DNA from: Solirubrobacterales bacterium
GTDB lineage: Bacteria; Actinomycetota; Thermoleophilia; Solirubrobacterales; Solirubrobacteraceae
Assembly (NCBI GenBank): GCA_003132505.1
Contig: PKXY01000045.1
Location: 12,234 to 76,233, forward strand
Direction: 5' to 3'
DNA: 64,000 nt
Positions within the stretch are counted from its first letter, which is position 1; the number at the start of each line of letters is the position of its first letter. This document shows, piece after piece, positions 40,147 through 48,572 of this stretch. The notes under the pieces were generated by a model. That model was given only the letters and a program-made list of their open reading frames with translations, ran no database searches and was not told the DNA's origin. Made by a program: the position numbers and the translations under genes.

Positions 40147-41715
40147 GTGGAGAGCGCAGCCGTTCCGGTAAGTCCAGACACACCGAAGCGCTCGAGCGCC
40201 CCTGGTGAGAAGGGCCTCAAGACCAACGCGATCGGCTATGCGTCGAACGTCGTGGTCGCCGTCGCCTCGACTGCGCCGGCATACAGCATCGCCGTGACGC
40301 TCGGCTTCATCGTCGCCGTCGGCGGCCTCGGTGTTCACGCGCCGGCGATCATGATCGTCTCGTTCATTCCGATTCTGTTCGTGTCGCTCGGCTATCGCTG
40401 GTTCAACCTCCACGACCCGGACGCCGGTACGACCTTCGCCTGGCTGACGCGCGCAATGGGTCCACAGCTCGGCTGGATCAACGGCTGGGCGATCTTCCTC
40501 GCCGACGTGCTCGTGATGGCTTCGCTGGCTGCGATCGCGGGGTCCTACACGTTTCTTCTCGTCGGCTGGACGGCTGCCGCCCACTCGACGTTCGCGCTGA
40601 TCGTCGCGTCGGTCATTTGGATCGCTCTGATGACCTGGATCTGCTGGCGAGGGATCGAGCTCTCGGCGCGTATCCAGCAATTCCTACTGACCTTCGAGGT
40701 AGTGATCCTGGCGATCTTCGCGATCGTCGCACTGGTCGATGTCTATTCCGGGCACGCTCTCACAGGTGCGGGGGTCCACCCCCTCCACCCCGAGCTGTCT
40801 TGGTTCAACCCGTTCGCGCTCAGCTGGGGCGCGCTCGCTGACGGCGTGCTGCTGGGTATCTTCGTGTACTGGGGTTGGGACTCCGGCGTCGCGATCAACG
40901 AGGAGTCGGAGAACCCCGCCGAGGGACCCGGCCGTGCGGCAGTCGTGTCGACGCTGCTGCTGCTGCTGATCTACGTGCTCGTCACCACCGGCGCCCAGTC
41001 GGTCGGTGGACTCGACTTCCTCAAAAGCAACTCGGCCGACATTCTCAGTCCGCTCGGCAACGTGGTGTTCGGCCATGGCATTCTGCAGAAACTGCTGCTC
41101 TTCTCCGTGCTGACGTCAGCTTCGGCTTCGACGCAGACGACGATCCTGCCGACCGCGCGGACCACACTCTCGATGGCCGCTTGGGGAGCGATCCCGAAGA
41201 TATTCGGCCACACCCACCCGAAGTTCCAGACGCCCGACGTCTCGACGCTCGCGATGGGCGCGATCTCGACGGTCTGGACGGTCGGCGTAATAGCCTTGAA
41301 CCCAGGCAAGAACGGGAGCCCGGGCAACGTGCTCCTGGACTCGATCACCGCGGTCGGCTTCGCGATCTGCTTCTACTACGGCTTCACCGGGTTCGCCTGC
41401 GCGGTCTATTACCGAAGGGAGCTGCTCGTCAACGCGCGCCGCTTCTTCCTCGTCGGCGTGCTCCCGATGATAGGCGGGCTCTTGATGTTCGCCGTCTTCT
41501 ACAAGGCCTACGTCTCCTACAGCGTCGCGGGCGCCAACTACTCGCCACCGTTCGACGGCTTCCAGGTGCCGATCGTCATCGGCATCGGTGGGCTGCTGCT
41601 CGGCGTCGTCCTGATGTTCATCGCGTGGCCGTTGCAGCGCGAGTACTTCAAGCGCCGGCCCGAGACGGCCGACCCGGCAGTCCTCGAAGCGCACTTCGCA
41701 CACAAGAAGACATGA
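40147..41715 (+). CDS. APC superfamily amino acid/polyamine permease
   Basis: A 522-residue membrane protein with about 12 hydrophobic helices. GTG at 40147 is preceded by GGGAGG (40137-40142); an upstream in-frame GTG (40117) lacks one. VVVAVASTAPAYSIAVTLGF in helix 1 is the unwound substrate-site region of APC transporters, and GVAINEESENPAEGPGRAAV is the conserved loop after helix 6. Divergence from the aminotransferase cluster implies uptake of its amine substrate. Followed by a GNAT gene overlapping by four bases. Confidence 0.9.
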   Translation: MESAAVPVSPDTPKRSSAPGEKGLKTNAIGYASNVVVAVASTAPAYSIAVTLGFIVAVGGLGVHAPAIMIVSFIPILFVSLGYRWFNLHDPDAGTTFAWLTRAMGPQLGWINGWAIFLADVLVMASLAAIAGSYTFLLVGWTAAAHSTFALIVASVIWIALMTWICWRGIELSARIQQFLLTFEVVILAIFAIVALVDVYSGHALTGAGVHPLHPELSWFNPFALSWGALADGVLLGIFVYWGWDSGVAINEESENPAEGPGRAAVVSTLLLLLIYVLVTTGAQSVGGLDFLKSNSADILSPLGNVVFGHGILQKLLLFSVLTSASASTQTTILPTARTTLSMAAWGAIPKIFGHTHPKFQTPDVSTLAMGAISTVWTVGVIALNPGKNGSPGNVLLDSITAVGFAICFYYGFTGFACAVYYRRELLVNARRFFLVGVLPMIGGLLMFAVFYKAYVSYSVAGANYSPPFDGFQVPIVIGIGGLLLGVVLMFIAWPLQREYFKRRPETADPAVLEAHFAHKKT

Positions 41716-42170
41716 CCGACTTCGGGATCGCCCGCGTGAGCGCGCGCGACATCGACGAGGTGATGCCGCTGCTGCGGGGCTACTGCGAGTTCTACGAGGC
41801 GGCGCCCAGCGAAGCCGCGCTGCGCGGTGTCTGCGAGGCGCTGCTGGAGGCGCCGGATACTGCCGGCATCCAGCTGCTCGCGCGCCTCGGCGACGGTACC
41901 GCGGTCGGGCTTGCAACGCTGCTTTGGACCTTCTCTACGCTCAATGCCGGGCCGATCGGTCTGATGAACGACCTCTACGTCGCCCCCGCCGCGCGCGGCG
42001 GCGGGATCGGCGCGACACTGATCGAGGCCTGCGCCGGCGAGTGCGTGCACCACGGCGCAGTCGCGCTGGAGTGGTACACAGCGCCGACGAACAAGCGGGC
42101 GCAGGCCGTCTACGATCGCACTGGCGCTAGCCGCGAGGAGTGGATCAACTACTCGCTGCCGGTGTCCTGA
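41712..42170 (+). CDS. GNAT family N-acetyltransferase
   Basis: A 152-residue acetyltransferase. The acetyl-CoA loop is in LYVAPAARGGGIGATLIEAC (R/QxxGxG/A form), followed by ALEWYTAPTNKRAQAVYDRT, the N-x-x-A-x-x-x-Y motif of GNATs. Its ATG overlaps the APC permease stop, so it may acetylate the imported amine, by analogy to spermidine or diamine acetyltransferases; the substrate is inference. Its 3' end overlaps the convergent marR gene by 26 bases. Confidence 0.88.
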   Translation: MTDFGIARVSARDIDEVMPLLRGYCEFYEAAPSEAALRGVCEALLEAPDTAGIQLLARLGDGTAVGLATLLWTFSTLNAGPIGLMNDLYVAPAARGGGIGATLIEACAGECVHHGAVALEWYTAPTNKRAQAVYDRTGASREEWINYSLPVS

Positions 42171-42612
42171 GGGGCTCGCCGCCGATCCGCTTCCACAGTG
42201 CGGCCAGCGCGACCTGCTCGTCGGCGTCGATATGCGCGAGGAAGCGGCGCCGCACGTCGCCGCGGTGCGTCTCGCGCGCGCGATCCAGAAGCTCGCGGCC
42301 GGTGGGCGTGAGCACGAGCTCAAATCCGCGGCCGTCGCTGCGCAAGCGCTCACGCGCGACCAGCCCTTCCGCGCACAAGCGGTCGGCAAGCCGCGTGAAG
42401 CCGCCCGAGCTCATCAGAACCGCTTCGGCAAGCTCACTCATCCGCAGCCGGCGACCCGGAGACTCGTCGAGCAGCACGAGCACGTCGTAGGCGCCGAGCG
42501 AGATCCCATGCCCGCGTTCGAGGCCAGCCTCGAGCTCGCGCCAGAGGAGCGCGTGGGTACGGGTGAAGCCACGCCAGGCGGCGAGCTCGCGCGCGTTCAG
42601 CTGGTCGTTCAT
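42145..42612 (-). CDS. MarR family transcriptional regulator
   Basis: A 155-residue winged-helix regulator: ISLGAYDVLVLLDESPGRRL leads into RMSELAEAVLMSSGGFTRLA (recognition helix) and the wing VARERLRSDGRGFELVLTPTG. An 18-base perfect palindrome 13 bases upstream of its ATG is the probable autoregulatory operator. Targets beyond itself are unknown; it is downstream of greA on the same strand. Confidence 0.9.
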   Translation of the reverse strand: MNDQLNARELAAWRGFTRTHALLWRELEAGLERGHGISLGAYDVLVLLDESPGRRLRMSELAEAVLMSSGGFTRLADRLCAEGLVARERLRSDGRGFELVLTPTGRELLDRARETHRGDVRRRFLAHIDADEQVALAALWKRIGGEPLRTPAASS

Positions 42613-42624
42613 CAGTAAGGCTTA

Positions 42625-42642
42625 GTTGCCTGCGCAGGCAAC
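42625..42642. promoter_or_regulatory. Perfect palindromic operator upstream of marR
   Basis: GTTGCCTGCGCAGGCAAC is an 18-base perfect palindrome between the greA stop and the marR start. TTGCC(T)-type inverted repeats of this size are typical MarR dimer sites. Binding here would repress marR. It may also act as a short hairpin ending greA transcription. Confidence 0.6.
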
Positions 42643-42661
42643 CAGCCGCGCCTCGCAGCGG

Positions 42662-43135
42662 CTAGGCGACTGACAGCACGGTCAGCTCGCGCGTGCCACG
42701 CGGCAGCGAGACCGCTGCGACGTCGCCCGCCCGGCGCCCCAGCAGTGCCTTGGCGACGGGCGATTCGATCGAGATCTGCCCAGCGCTCGGGGACGCCGAG
42801 CGCGAACTGACGAGCTCGAAGCGTTGCTCGCGCCCCTGCTCGTCGCGAACGATCACGACCGAGCCGAACGCGACGGCTCCGTTGGGACCGCCGTCCTCGG
42901 CCACCTCGACCACCTGGGCTCGCGCGAGGCGATCGCGCAGCATCGCGATCCGTGTCTCGAGATGCGCCTGCTCGTTCTTGGCGTCGTGGTACTCGCTGTT
43001 TTCCTTCAGGTCGCCCCACTCGCGGGCGGTCTTGATCCTCGAGGCAATGTCGCGCCGACCCTCGCCCTCGAGCTGCGCCAGCTCCGCTTGCAGCGCCTCG
43101 AGGTCGGCAGCCGTCATCAGCGTGGCGTCGTCCAT
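42662..43135 (-). CDS. greA: Transcription elongation factor GreA family
   Basis: A 157-residue protein rescuing backtracked RNA polymerase. The N-terminal coiled coil shows LEALQAELAQLEGEGRRDIA, REWGDLKENSEYHDAKNEQA (with the acidic tip) and ETRIAMLRDRLARA; the C-terminal FKBP-like part has FGSVVIV and ISIESPVAKALLGRRAGD. I chose the ATG at 43135 because it gives the family start and length; the longer frame to 43231 is not similar to GreA. Confidence 0.93.
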   Translation of the reverse strand: MDDATLMTAADLEALQAELAQLEGEGRRDIASRIKTAREWGDLKENSEYHDAKNEQAHLETRIAMLRDRLARAQVVEVAEDGGPNGAVAFGSVVIVRDEQGREQRFELVSSRSASPSAGQISIESPVAKALLGRRAGDVAAVSLPRGTRELTVLSVA

Positions 43136-43335
43136 ACCTGCAGAGTAGTGATACGACTCGCGCGTCACGCGACGATGCAGGTGGAGGGAGCCTCCACACA
43201 CGAGCGATGACAGTACGCCCCGCCTGCTCATCGACGGCAGGGAGCGGATCGCACTCCGGCGCAGGAGCTTGCCGAGCTCGGCGTCGCTCTGCCTGTTGAC
43301 GCGGCCTCCTGAAGCAGGCGGCTAGCCGACGGGGG

Positions 43336-44211
43336 CTAGTAACCGAACGGGTGCCGCTTGACGAAGCCGGCGTTGTCAGGACGCAGCGGACGCCAGCGCG
43401 GACCCTGGAGCCCCGCCGGGTCGTTGGCCGGGCTGGTGTCGAGGCGCAGGCCAGCGACGTCGAGATAGGCGTGGCCGGCATTCGTAAGGATCGTCATCCA
43501 CTGGCCCTGACCGTGGGCGCCCCAGCTCATGAATTGCCCGGAGTCCAGCGGAGCTTTCAGCATGCCGCCGCCATGCAAGGCATAGGAGACGGTCCCTGAG
43601 CAGTCGTAGCCCCAGGACTGGAAGGACTTGTGACCACCGCCGTAGACGTAGGGGCGCCCGATGATCCTATCGGCAGCCCAGATCACTTCCTGGACGACGA
43701 TCGGGGCGTTCTCCGGCGCCGCGGCGAAACCGAGCCCATTGACCTTGACCTCCTCGGCGGTGCTCCCGGGAACCTCCAGCTGAGGCAGGCCAGTGGAGAG
43801 GCTGCTTTCAGCTGCTGCGGTCGTGCCACCAGCGACGTCCGTCGAGCTCGTGGCAGCGTCACTCCCCGCGTCGTAGGGCACGAGGCCACCGGCCGTGACC
43901 TCAAAGATAGGGCCGCTGTAGACGGCGGTCGCGCTCTCGTGCTTGCCAAGCACGATCGGCGCAAGATCGGCGAGCGGCGCCGTCGGGTTGATCGAACCGC
44001 TACTTCCGGTCGAACCGCTGATTCCGGTCGAACCGCTGATTCCGGTCGAACCGCTGATTCCGGTCAACCCCGTCGTCCCACCTGTGGCCGTCGATACCGG
44101 AGCCACGGCACCGCCGGCGTCCTTGGCCTTGGCCTTCGCCCCTGCGGTGGCGGCAAAACCTCCGAGCAGGAGGATCGTCGTCGCAATGGCGCAGATGGGG
44201 CGTTGCCGCAC
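43336..44211 (-). CDS. Exported NlpC/P60 family peptidoglycan hydrolase
   Basis: A 291-residue exported protein: signal peptide (1-25, ATTILLLGGFAATAGA), a repeat segment of GISGST units, a spacer, and a C-terminal NlpC/P60-like domain. GRPYVYGGGHKSFQSWGYDC leads to the catalytic DCSGTVSYAL cysteine, and AGHAYLDVAGLRLDTS has the catalytic His. It probably cleaves peptide stems in the cell wall. A c-di-AMP riboswitch precedes it, which is a known type of control for actinobacterial wall hydrolases. Confidence 0.88.
   Translation of the reverse strand: MRQRPICAIATTILLLGGFAATAGAKAKAKDAGGAVAPVSTATGGTTGLTGISGSTGISGSTGISGSTGSSGSINPTAPLADLAPIVLGKHESATAVYSGPIFEVTAGGLVPYDAGSDAATSSTDVAGGTTAAAESSLSTGLPQLEVPGSTAEEVKVNGLGFAAAPENAPIVVQEVIWAADRIIGRPYVYGGGHKSFQSWGYDCSGTVSYALHGGGMLKAPLDSGQFMSWGAHGQGQWMTILTNAGHAYLDVAGLRLDTSPANDPAGLQGPRWRPLRPDNAGFVKRHPFGY
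43993..44066 (-). repeat. 18-bp tandem repeats coding for ISGSTG units
   Basis: About four copies of CGAACCGCTGATTCCGGT (the first with CTACT for CTGAT) run in tandem, inside the NlpC/P60 gene, giving the (GISGST)n linker. Copy number may vary between strains. Confidence 0.8.
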
Positions 44212-44227
44212 AGCTACCTCTCTCTAA

Positions 44228-44358
44228 GGCCTGCGGAGTTAGCTGACGGGCTAGCGCTGAAAGAGCCGCGCTTCCCACAGCTTTACTGTGGGATTCGCCC
44301 CAACCACCTGGTTTCCCCGCTCCTCGGCCATCTCGCCGAGGATTCGGCATTTCCGCGC
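44228..44358 (-). ncRNA. c-di-AMP riboswitch (ydaO/yuaA type)
   Basis: On the minus strand, upstream of the NlpC/P60 gene, the aptamer consensus elements occur in order: GAGCGGGGAAACCA, GGGGCGAATCCC, a variable hairpin pairing CCCACAG with CTGTGGG, and the diagnostic 3' block CCCGTCAGCTAACTCCGCAG, ending 17 bases before the start codon at 44211. The consensus has CCCGACAGCTAAC, so one base differs. Ligand binding would turn expression down when c-di-AMP is high. The 5' boundary is approximate. Confidence 0.85.
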
Positions 44359-44370
44359 CAGCCTACCATG

Positions 44371-44388
44371 CTGCACGGATCCGTGCAG
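44371..44388. promoter_or_regulatory. 18-bp perfect palindrome upstream of the riboswitch
   Basis: CTGCACGGATCCGTGCAG is a perfect palindrome. On the minus strand it lies between a TTGTCT and a TAGGCT hexamer, so it may be an operator inside the promoter that drives the riboswitch transcript; spacing of these hexamers (21) is long, so the promoter is uncertain. Confidence 0.4.
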
Positions 44389-44565
44389 ACAATCGGTTTC
44401 GGGCCGTCTCGGCCCCTTTTCAGGCCATCCGCAAGGCCTCGACGGCGTCGACGACAGGCCTTCGCTCCCAGCTTCCTCTCAGCTTCGTCCAAGGCTAGCC
44501 GCAGCTGAGGGCCAGAGAATCGGCCCACCAAGCAAGCGCCGCGGTACGCGGGATTGGAGCGATCA

Positions 44566-46734
44566 ATGGGCATGACGGAACAGACAGCAGTGGCGCCGTC
44601 GGGCACGCACCGGCAGCCACGATGGCGGACCGGCAGTTGGTCGGGAACACGGGACGACGAGCGCGTCGCGGAGCAGCGCTGGGTCCGACCGGCGCTGATC
44701 GCACTGCTCGTGGTGACCGCGGGTGCCTACACGTGGAACCTCAGCGACTCGGGCTACGCGAACAGCTTCTACGCGGCGGCAGTGCAGGCCGGAACGGAGA
44801 GCTGGAAAGCGTTCTTCTTCGGCGCGCTCGACTCTTCCAGCTTCATCAGCGTTGACAAGCCACCGGCGTCGCTGTGGCTGATGGCACTCTCCGGGCGCAT
44901 CTTTGGCTTCAGCAGCTGGAGCATGCTGCTGCCCAACGCATTGGAGGGCGTAGCCGCCGTCGCCCTGCTCTATGGCGCCGTCAAGCGCTGGTTCGGTGCG
45001 CCAGCCGGTCTCCTGGCGGGGGCGATGCTCGCGATGACGCCGGCCGCGGCGCTGATGTTCCGCTTCAACAACCCCGACGCGGTACTCGTCGCCCTGCTGG
45101 TTGCCTCCGCCTACTGCCTGACGCGGGCGATCGAAGCTGCGAGCTCGCGCTGGATCATCGCGACGGGCGCGCTGATCGGCTTCGCCTTCCTCGCGAAACT
45201 GGGTCAGGCGTTTCTCGTTGTGCCGGCGTTCGCGGGCGCCTACCTCCTGGCGGCGCCGACCTCGCTGCGCCGACGGCTGGCGCAACTTTGCTACGGCCTT
45301 GTCGCGATCGTCGTCGCTGCCGGCTGGTGGGTCGCGATCGTCGCGCTGCTGCCCGCCGGCTCGCGCCCGTTCATCGACGGCTCGCCTGACAACAACATCT
45401 TCAACCTGATCTTCAACTACGACGGGTTCAGCCGAATCTTCGGTGGCGGCGGACCTGGGGGCGGTGGTGGCGGGTCGATGTTCAGCGGGCCGACGGGGAT
45501 CCTGAGGCTGTTCAACGATCTACTCGGTGGACAGGCTTCCTGGCTGCTCCCGGCGGCGCTGGTCGCTCTCGCGCTTGGTCTGTGGCTACGGCGCCGCGCG
45601 CCTCGCGTCGACCGCGCCCGCGCGGCACTGATCATCTGGGGCGGTTGGCTGCTCGTGACGGCGGCGATCTTCAGCTTCTCGACCGGCGTGATCCACACCT
45701 ATTACACGGTCGCGTTGGCGCCCGCGATCGCGGCGCTCGTCGCGATCGGCACGGCCCTGCTGTGGCAGCAGCGCGACGCGCTGTGGGCGCGAATCGTCGC
45801 TGCGACCACGGTGCTCGGGACCGGCGTCTGGGCCTACGTGCTGCTCGACCGCACGCCGAGCTGGGAGCCATGGCTGCGGCCGCTCGTGCTCGTGACTGCG
45901 ATCGTCGGGGCCGGAGGGCTGCTCGCGGCGCCGCTACTCGGCCGGTTCGCGCGACGGACGGCGGTTATCGCCACGACGTGCGTGGCGGTCGGCTGCTTCG
46001 CCGGCCCGCTCGCCTACGCCGCCCAAACAGTCACGACGCCGCACGCCGGTTCGCTTCCGAGCGCCGGCCCGACCGTCAGCGGAACGGCGAGTGGACTTGG
46101 CGGTGGTGGTGGAGTCGGCGGTCTCGGCGGCGCCGGGCGATCGGGTGGCTTTGCCGGTGGCCCTGGGCGGTCGGGCAGCTTGCCCGGCGGCGGGCTTCCG
46201 CATGGCGCTGCGTCCGGCTCTGGAGTAGGAGGCTCGGTGCGCGGCGGACTTCCGCGCGGCTCTGGCCCGCGACGCGGCCTGCCGGGCGCAGCGGCGGCAA
46301 GCGGATCAGGCCCCGCCAACAGCCTGTTCGGCTCGCGCGGACATCAATTCGCCGCAGCCGGCGGTGGCGGCACCGGCGGCGCGGGCAATGTGACGATCAG
46401 CCGCGCCCTGGCCGAGTTCCTCGAGCGGGACTCGAGCCATTACCGCTGGATAGCCGCGACCTCGGGCTCGACCTCGGCGGCTGGGATCGAGCTTGCGACC
46501 GGCGGTAAGGCCGTGATGGCGATCGGCGGCTTCAACGGCAACGGCGGCGAGTTGACGCTGGCCCAGTTCGAGCGCTACGTCGACAACGGCGAGATCCATT
46601 ACTACATCGATACGGGCGGCGGCTTCGGCGGCTTCGGCGGTCGGTCCTCGTCGAGCACGAGCGAGATCTCGACCTGGGTCTCCAGCCACTTCAAGTCGAA
46701 GACGATCGACGGCGTGACCGTGTACGTGCTCTAG
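44566..46734 (+). CDS. GT39/ArnT-like membrane glycosyltransferase with Gly-rich insert and C-terminal domain
   Basis: A 722-residue protein. About 12 membrane helices fill residues 40-485, with GYANSFYAAAVQAG, then SSSFISVDKPPASLWLMALS (the DKPP motif) and FRFNNPDAVLVALLV as in PMT_2/ArnT family lipid-sugar transferases. A Gly/Ser/Arg-rich stretch (about 510-620) and a C-terminal extracytoplasmic domain with RWIAATSGSTSAAG, AIGGFNGNGGELTLAQFE and VDNGEIHYYI follow; this tail is common in actinobacterial and firmicute YkcB-like proteins. ATG at 44566 follows GGAGCG. Substrate unknown. Confidence 0.85.
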   Translation: MGMTEQTAVAPSGTHRQPRWRTGSWSGTRDDERVAEQRWVRPALIALLVVTAGAYTWNLSDSGYANSFYAAAVQAGTESWKAFFFGALDSSSFISVDKPPASLWLMALSGRIFGFSSWSMLLPNALEGVAAVALLYGAVKRWFGAPAGLLAGAMLAMTPAAALMFRFNNPDAVLVALLVASAYCLTRAIEAASSRWIIATGALIGFAFLAKLGQAFLVVPAFAGAYLLAAPTSLRRRLAQLCYGLVAIVVAAGWWVAIVALLPAGSRPFIDGSPDNNIFNLIFNYDGFSRIFGGGGPGGGGGGSMFSGPTGILRLFNDLLGGQASWLLPAALVALALGLWLRRRAPRVDRARAALIIWGGWLLVTAAIFSFSTGVIHTYYTVALAPAIAALVAIGTALLWQQRDALWARIVAATTVLGTGVWAYVLLDRTPSWEPWLRPLVLVTAIVGAGGLLAAPLLGRFARRTAVIATTCVAVGCFAGPLAYAAQTVTTPHAGSLPSAGPTVSGTASGLGGGGGVGGLGGAGRSGGFAGGPGRSGSLPGGGLPHGAASGSGVGGSVRGGLPRGSGPRRGLPGAAAASGSGPANSLFGSRGHQFAAAGGGGTGGAGNVTISRALAEFLERDSSHYRWIAATSGSTSAAGIELATGGKAVMAIGGFNGNGGELTLAQFERYVDNGEIHYYIDTGGGFGGFGGRSSSSTSEISTWVSSHFKSKTIDGVTVYVL

Positions 46735-46750
46735 CCCTCCCGGCGGCGGT

Positions 46751-46776
46751 GCGGTCCGGCTTTCTCGCCGGACCGC
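46751..46776. terminator. Bidirectional hairpin terminator
   Basis: GCGGTCCGGC (46751-46760) and GCCGGACCGC (46767-46776) form a perfect ten-base stem with a TTTCTC loop, between the convergent GT39 and DUF5666 genes. Confidence 0.8.
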
Positions 46777-46790
46777 ATGCCTCCCGCGAG

Positions 46791-48014
46791 CTAGTGCCAG
46801 CGGCGACCGCGGCGAGCGTCGCCGCCACCAGCGTGCTGCCCCGGCCCGACGAAGCGACCCGGATGTGCGCGCTCGTTGCCTCCGATCACGACCTGCGTCG
46901 CCGTGACGGTCTCCCCGGAGAGCGTGCCGAACACGGCCACGTCCTCGCCGGGCTTCACGTTGTCGATCGATACGCCCGTCGCGCCGCGCTCGACGAACGT
47001 CGTCGCCGTCGCGGTGGTGTCGACCGTGACCTGAGTGCGGTCGCCCGTCTCGATGACGAAGTCGCCCCCACTCGGATTCGTTTGGACGGTGCCGGCTGTG
47101 GCGAACGTGCCGGTGCTGGGCGGAGCTGCGGCGAGGATCACGGCGAGGGCTTTGACCGTGCTGGGGCCCGACGGGCTACCGAACACGCCGACGATGTCAC
47201 CGCTGAGGACGCTCGCAAGGGTCACCTTGCCCGTGCCACGCTCGAAGTAGAGCGTCGATGAGGTCACCTCAACTGTCTCCGTCCCCCCTCCGCGCGTTTC
47301 GATCGTGAAGCTGGTCGCAGTCGATCCGGGGGTGCCTTGAACGACACCGGCGATCCCCAAGCCGCGGCGGAAGCCACGATGAATCACGACCGCCGACGCG
47401 GTGACCGTGGTGCCGGACATAGAGCCGAAGACGGCGACAAGCTCGCCGCTGGCCACGTCCGTGAGCGAGGCGCCTGGTAGCCAACGCTCGTAATAGGCCG
47501 TGGCGGCGCTCACATCGACGGTCTCGCTAACGCCGCCACGCGTCGTGATCGTGAACGAATTGCCGCTCGGAGTTGCCTGCACGATCCCGACCGTCGCTAG
47601 CGTCGCACCTGGCGCGCTGCGCGCCAGCGCGATCACGACCTCGGTGGCGGTGACGCTAGCGGCCGATGTCGTCCCGAAAACGGCGACCAGATCGCCCTTC
47701 TGCACATCGCTCAGCGACGCGCTCGGCGTGCCGCGCTCGAGGTAAGTGGTCGAGCCGCCGACGTCGACCGTCTCGCTGGCCCCACCACGCAGCTCGATCG
47801 TGAAGCTTGTTGCACCCGCGTCCGGCGTTGCGGTCACGACCCCGGCAGCCGCCGGAATGACTGCGCGACCACGCCCATCGCGCTTGACGTTCGCCGAAGC
47901 TGACGCCACCGCGATGGTGGCGGCCAGGGCGGCCAGGGCGGCCGCAGCGAGGACGGCCGAGACTACGCGGCGATGTCGCTTCGGCCCGCGCCGAAGCGCT
48001 GTTGGCTGATGCAT
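46791..48014 (-). CDS. Exported protein with tandem DUF5666-like repeats
   Basis: A 407-residue exported protein with a signal anchor (residues 14-36) and four to five consecutive units of about 75 residues. Each reads roughly: GVV-A-P--SFTI-TRGG--ETVDV...T-Y-ERG...L--V--GD-VAVFG--SG--VTA--VVI, the pattern of DUF5666, a beta-barrel-like domain. ATG at 48014 has AGGAGG six bases before it; the frame runs to 48059 without one. Function unknown; the C-terminal 20 residues are Gly/His/Arg-rich. Confidence 0.8.
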   Translation of the reverse strand: MHQPTALRRGPKRHRRVVSAVLAAAALAALAATIAVASASANVKRDGRGRAVIPAAAGVVTATPDAGATSFTIELRGGASETVDVGGSTTYLERGTPSASLSDVQKGDLVAVFGTTSAASVTATEVVIALARSAPGATLATVGIVQATPSGNSFTITTRGGVSETVDVSAATAYYERWLPGASLTDVASGELVAVFGSMSGTTVTASAVVIHRGFRRGLGIAGVVQGTPGSTATSFTIETRGGGTETVEVTSSTLYFERGTGKVTLASVLSGDIVGVFGSPSGPSTVKALAVILAAAPPSTGTFATAGTVQTNPSGGDFVIETGDRTQVTVDTTATATTFVERGATGVSIDNVKPGEDVAVFGTLSGETVTATQVVIGGNERAHPGRFVGPGQHAGGGDARRGRRWH

Positions 48015-48144
48015 GTTCCGCCTCCTGTTGGGTTTGCTTCCGGGGATTGGCTCCCTCATGCGCAGAACCCGCCCGGCGAGCGAAAGGTGCGGCGTTCCCG
48101 AGTAACTGGGCAGATCGCCGCGGTGGACCTATACTGCGCCGCCG

Positions 48145-48492
48145 ATGGTCCTCGTCGGGCATTCGCAGCGCCTGGCCGAGCCGCTGACGCGCCGCCAGCG
48201 ACGCGGGCTGCTCGGCTGCGGCCTTGGCGTCCTGGTGGCAACGGTCGTGGTCATCGTGGTCCTGGTGACGAACCACAGGGGCATCGCTCCGGTCTCCGGC
48301 CACGGGTGCGTCAGCGTCCTGGTCGCCGGCTCGACCGGGGGTGCGCTGCTTTACGAATGCGGCACGACGGCTCGCGCGTGGTGCAAGACCGAGTATGCGC
48401 GTCACGACCGACTCGCGCTCGCAGTCCAGCCGCAATGCCGACGAGCCGGCATCGCCGCGCCAAAGCAGACAACCGTTTCCGGCTCTTCGTAG
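48145..48492 (+). CDS. Small single-pass membrane protein of unknown function
   Basis: A 115-residue frame with one clear membrane helix (about residues 22-44, LLGCGLGVLVATVVVIVVLV) followed by an extracytoplasmic part with four cysteines (HGCVSVLVAG, LYECGT, AWCKTEY, QCRRAG), which could form two disulfides. No obvious ribosome binding site and no family known to me. Coding potential is supported by the topology and regular codon use; it is one of the less certain genes. Confidence 0.5.
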   Translation: MVLVGHSQRLAEPLTRRQRRGLLGCGLGVLVATVVVIVVLVTNHRGIAPVSGHGCVSVLVAGSTGGALLYECGTTARAWCKTEYARHDRLALAVQPQCRRAGIAAPKQTTVSGSS

Positions 48493-48572
48493 CAAGGCTG
48501 CGAGCGCGCTGGGCGCCAGACGGGGCAGGAAAACCCCCGGGCGTGCCGGAGAGATCCGCCTAGCCTGGACAG

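Noticed and set aside
43993..44066. Possible short CRISPR or attachment repeats
   Set aside because: In-frame 18-base coding repeats of the GISGST linker with no intervening unique sequence.
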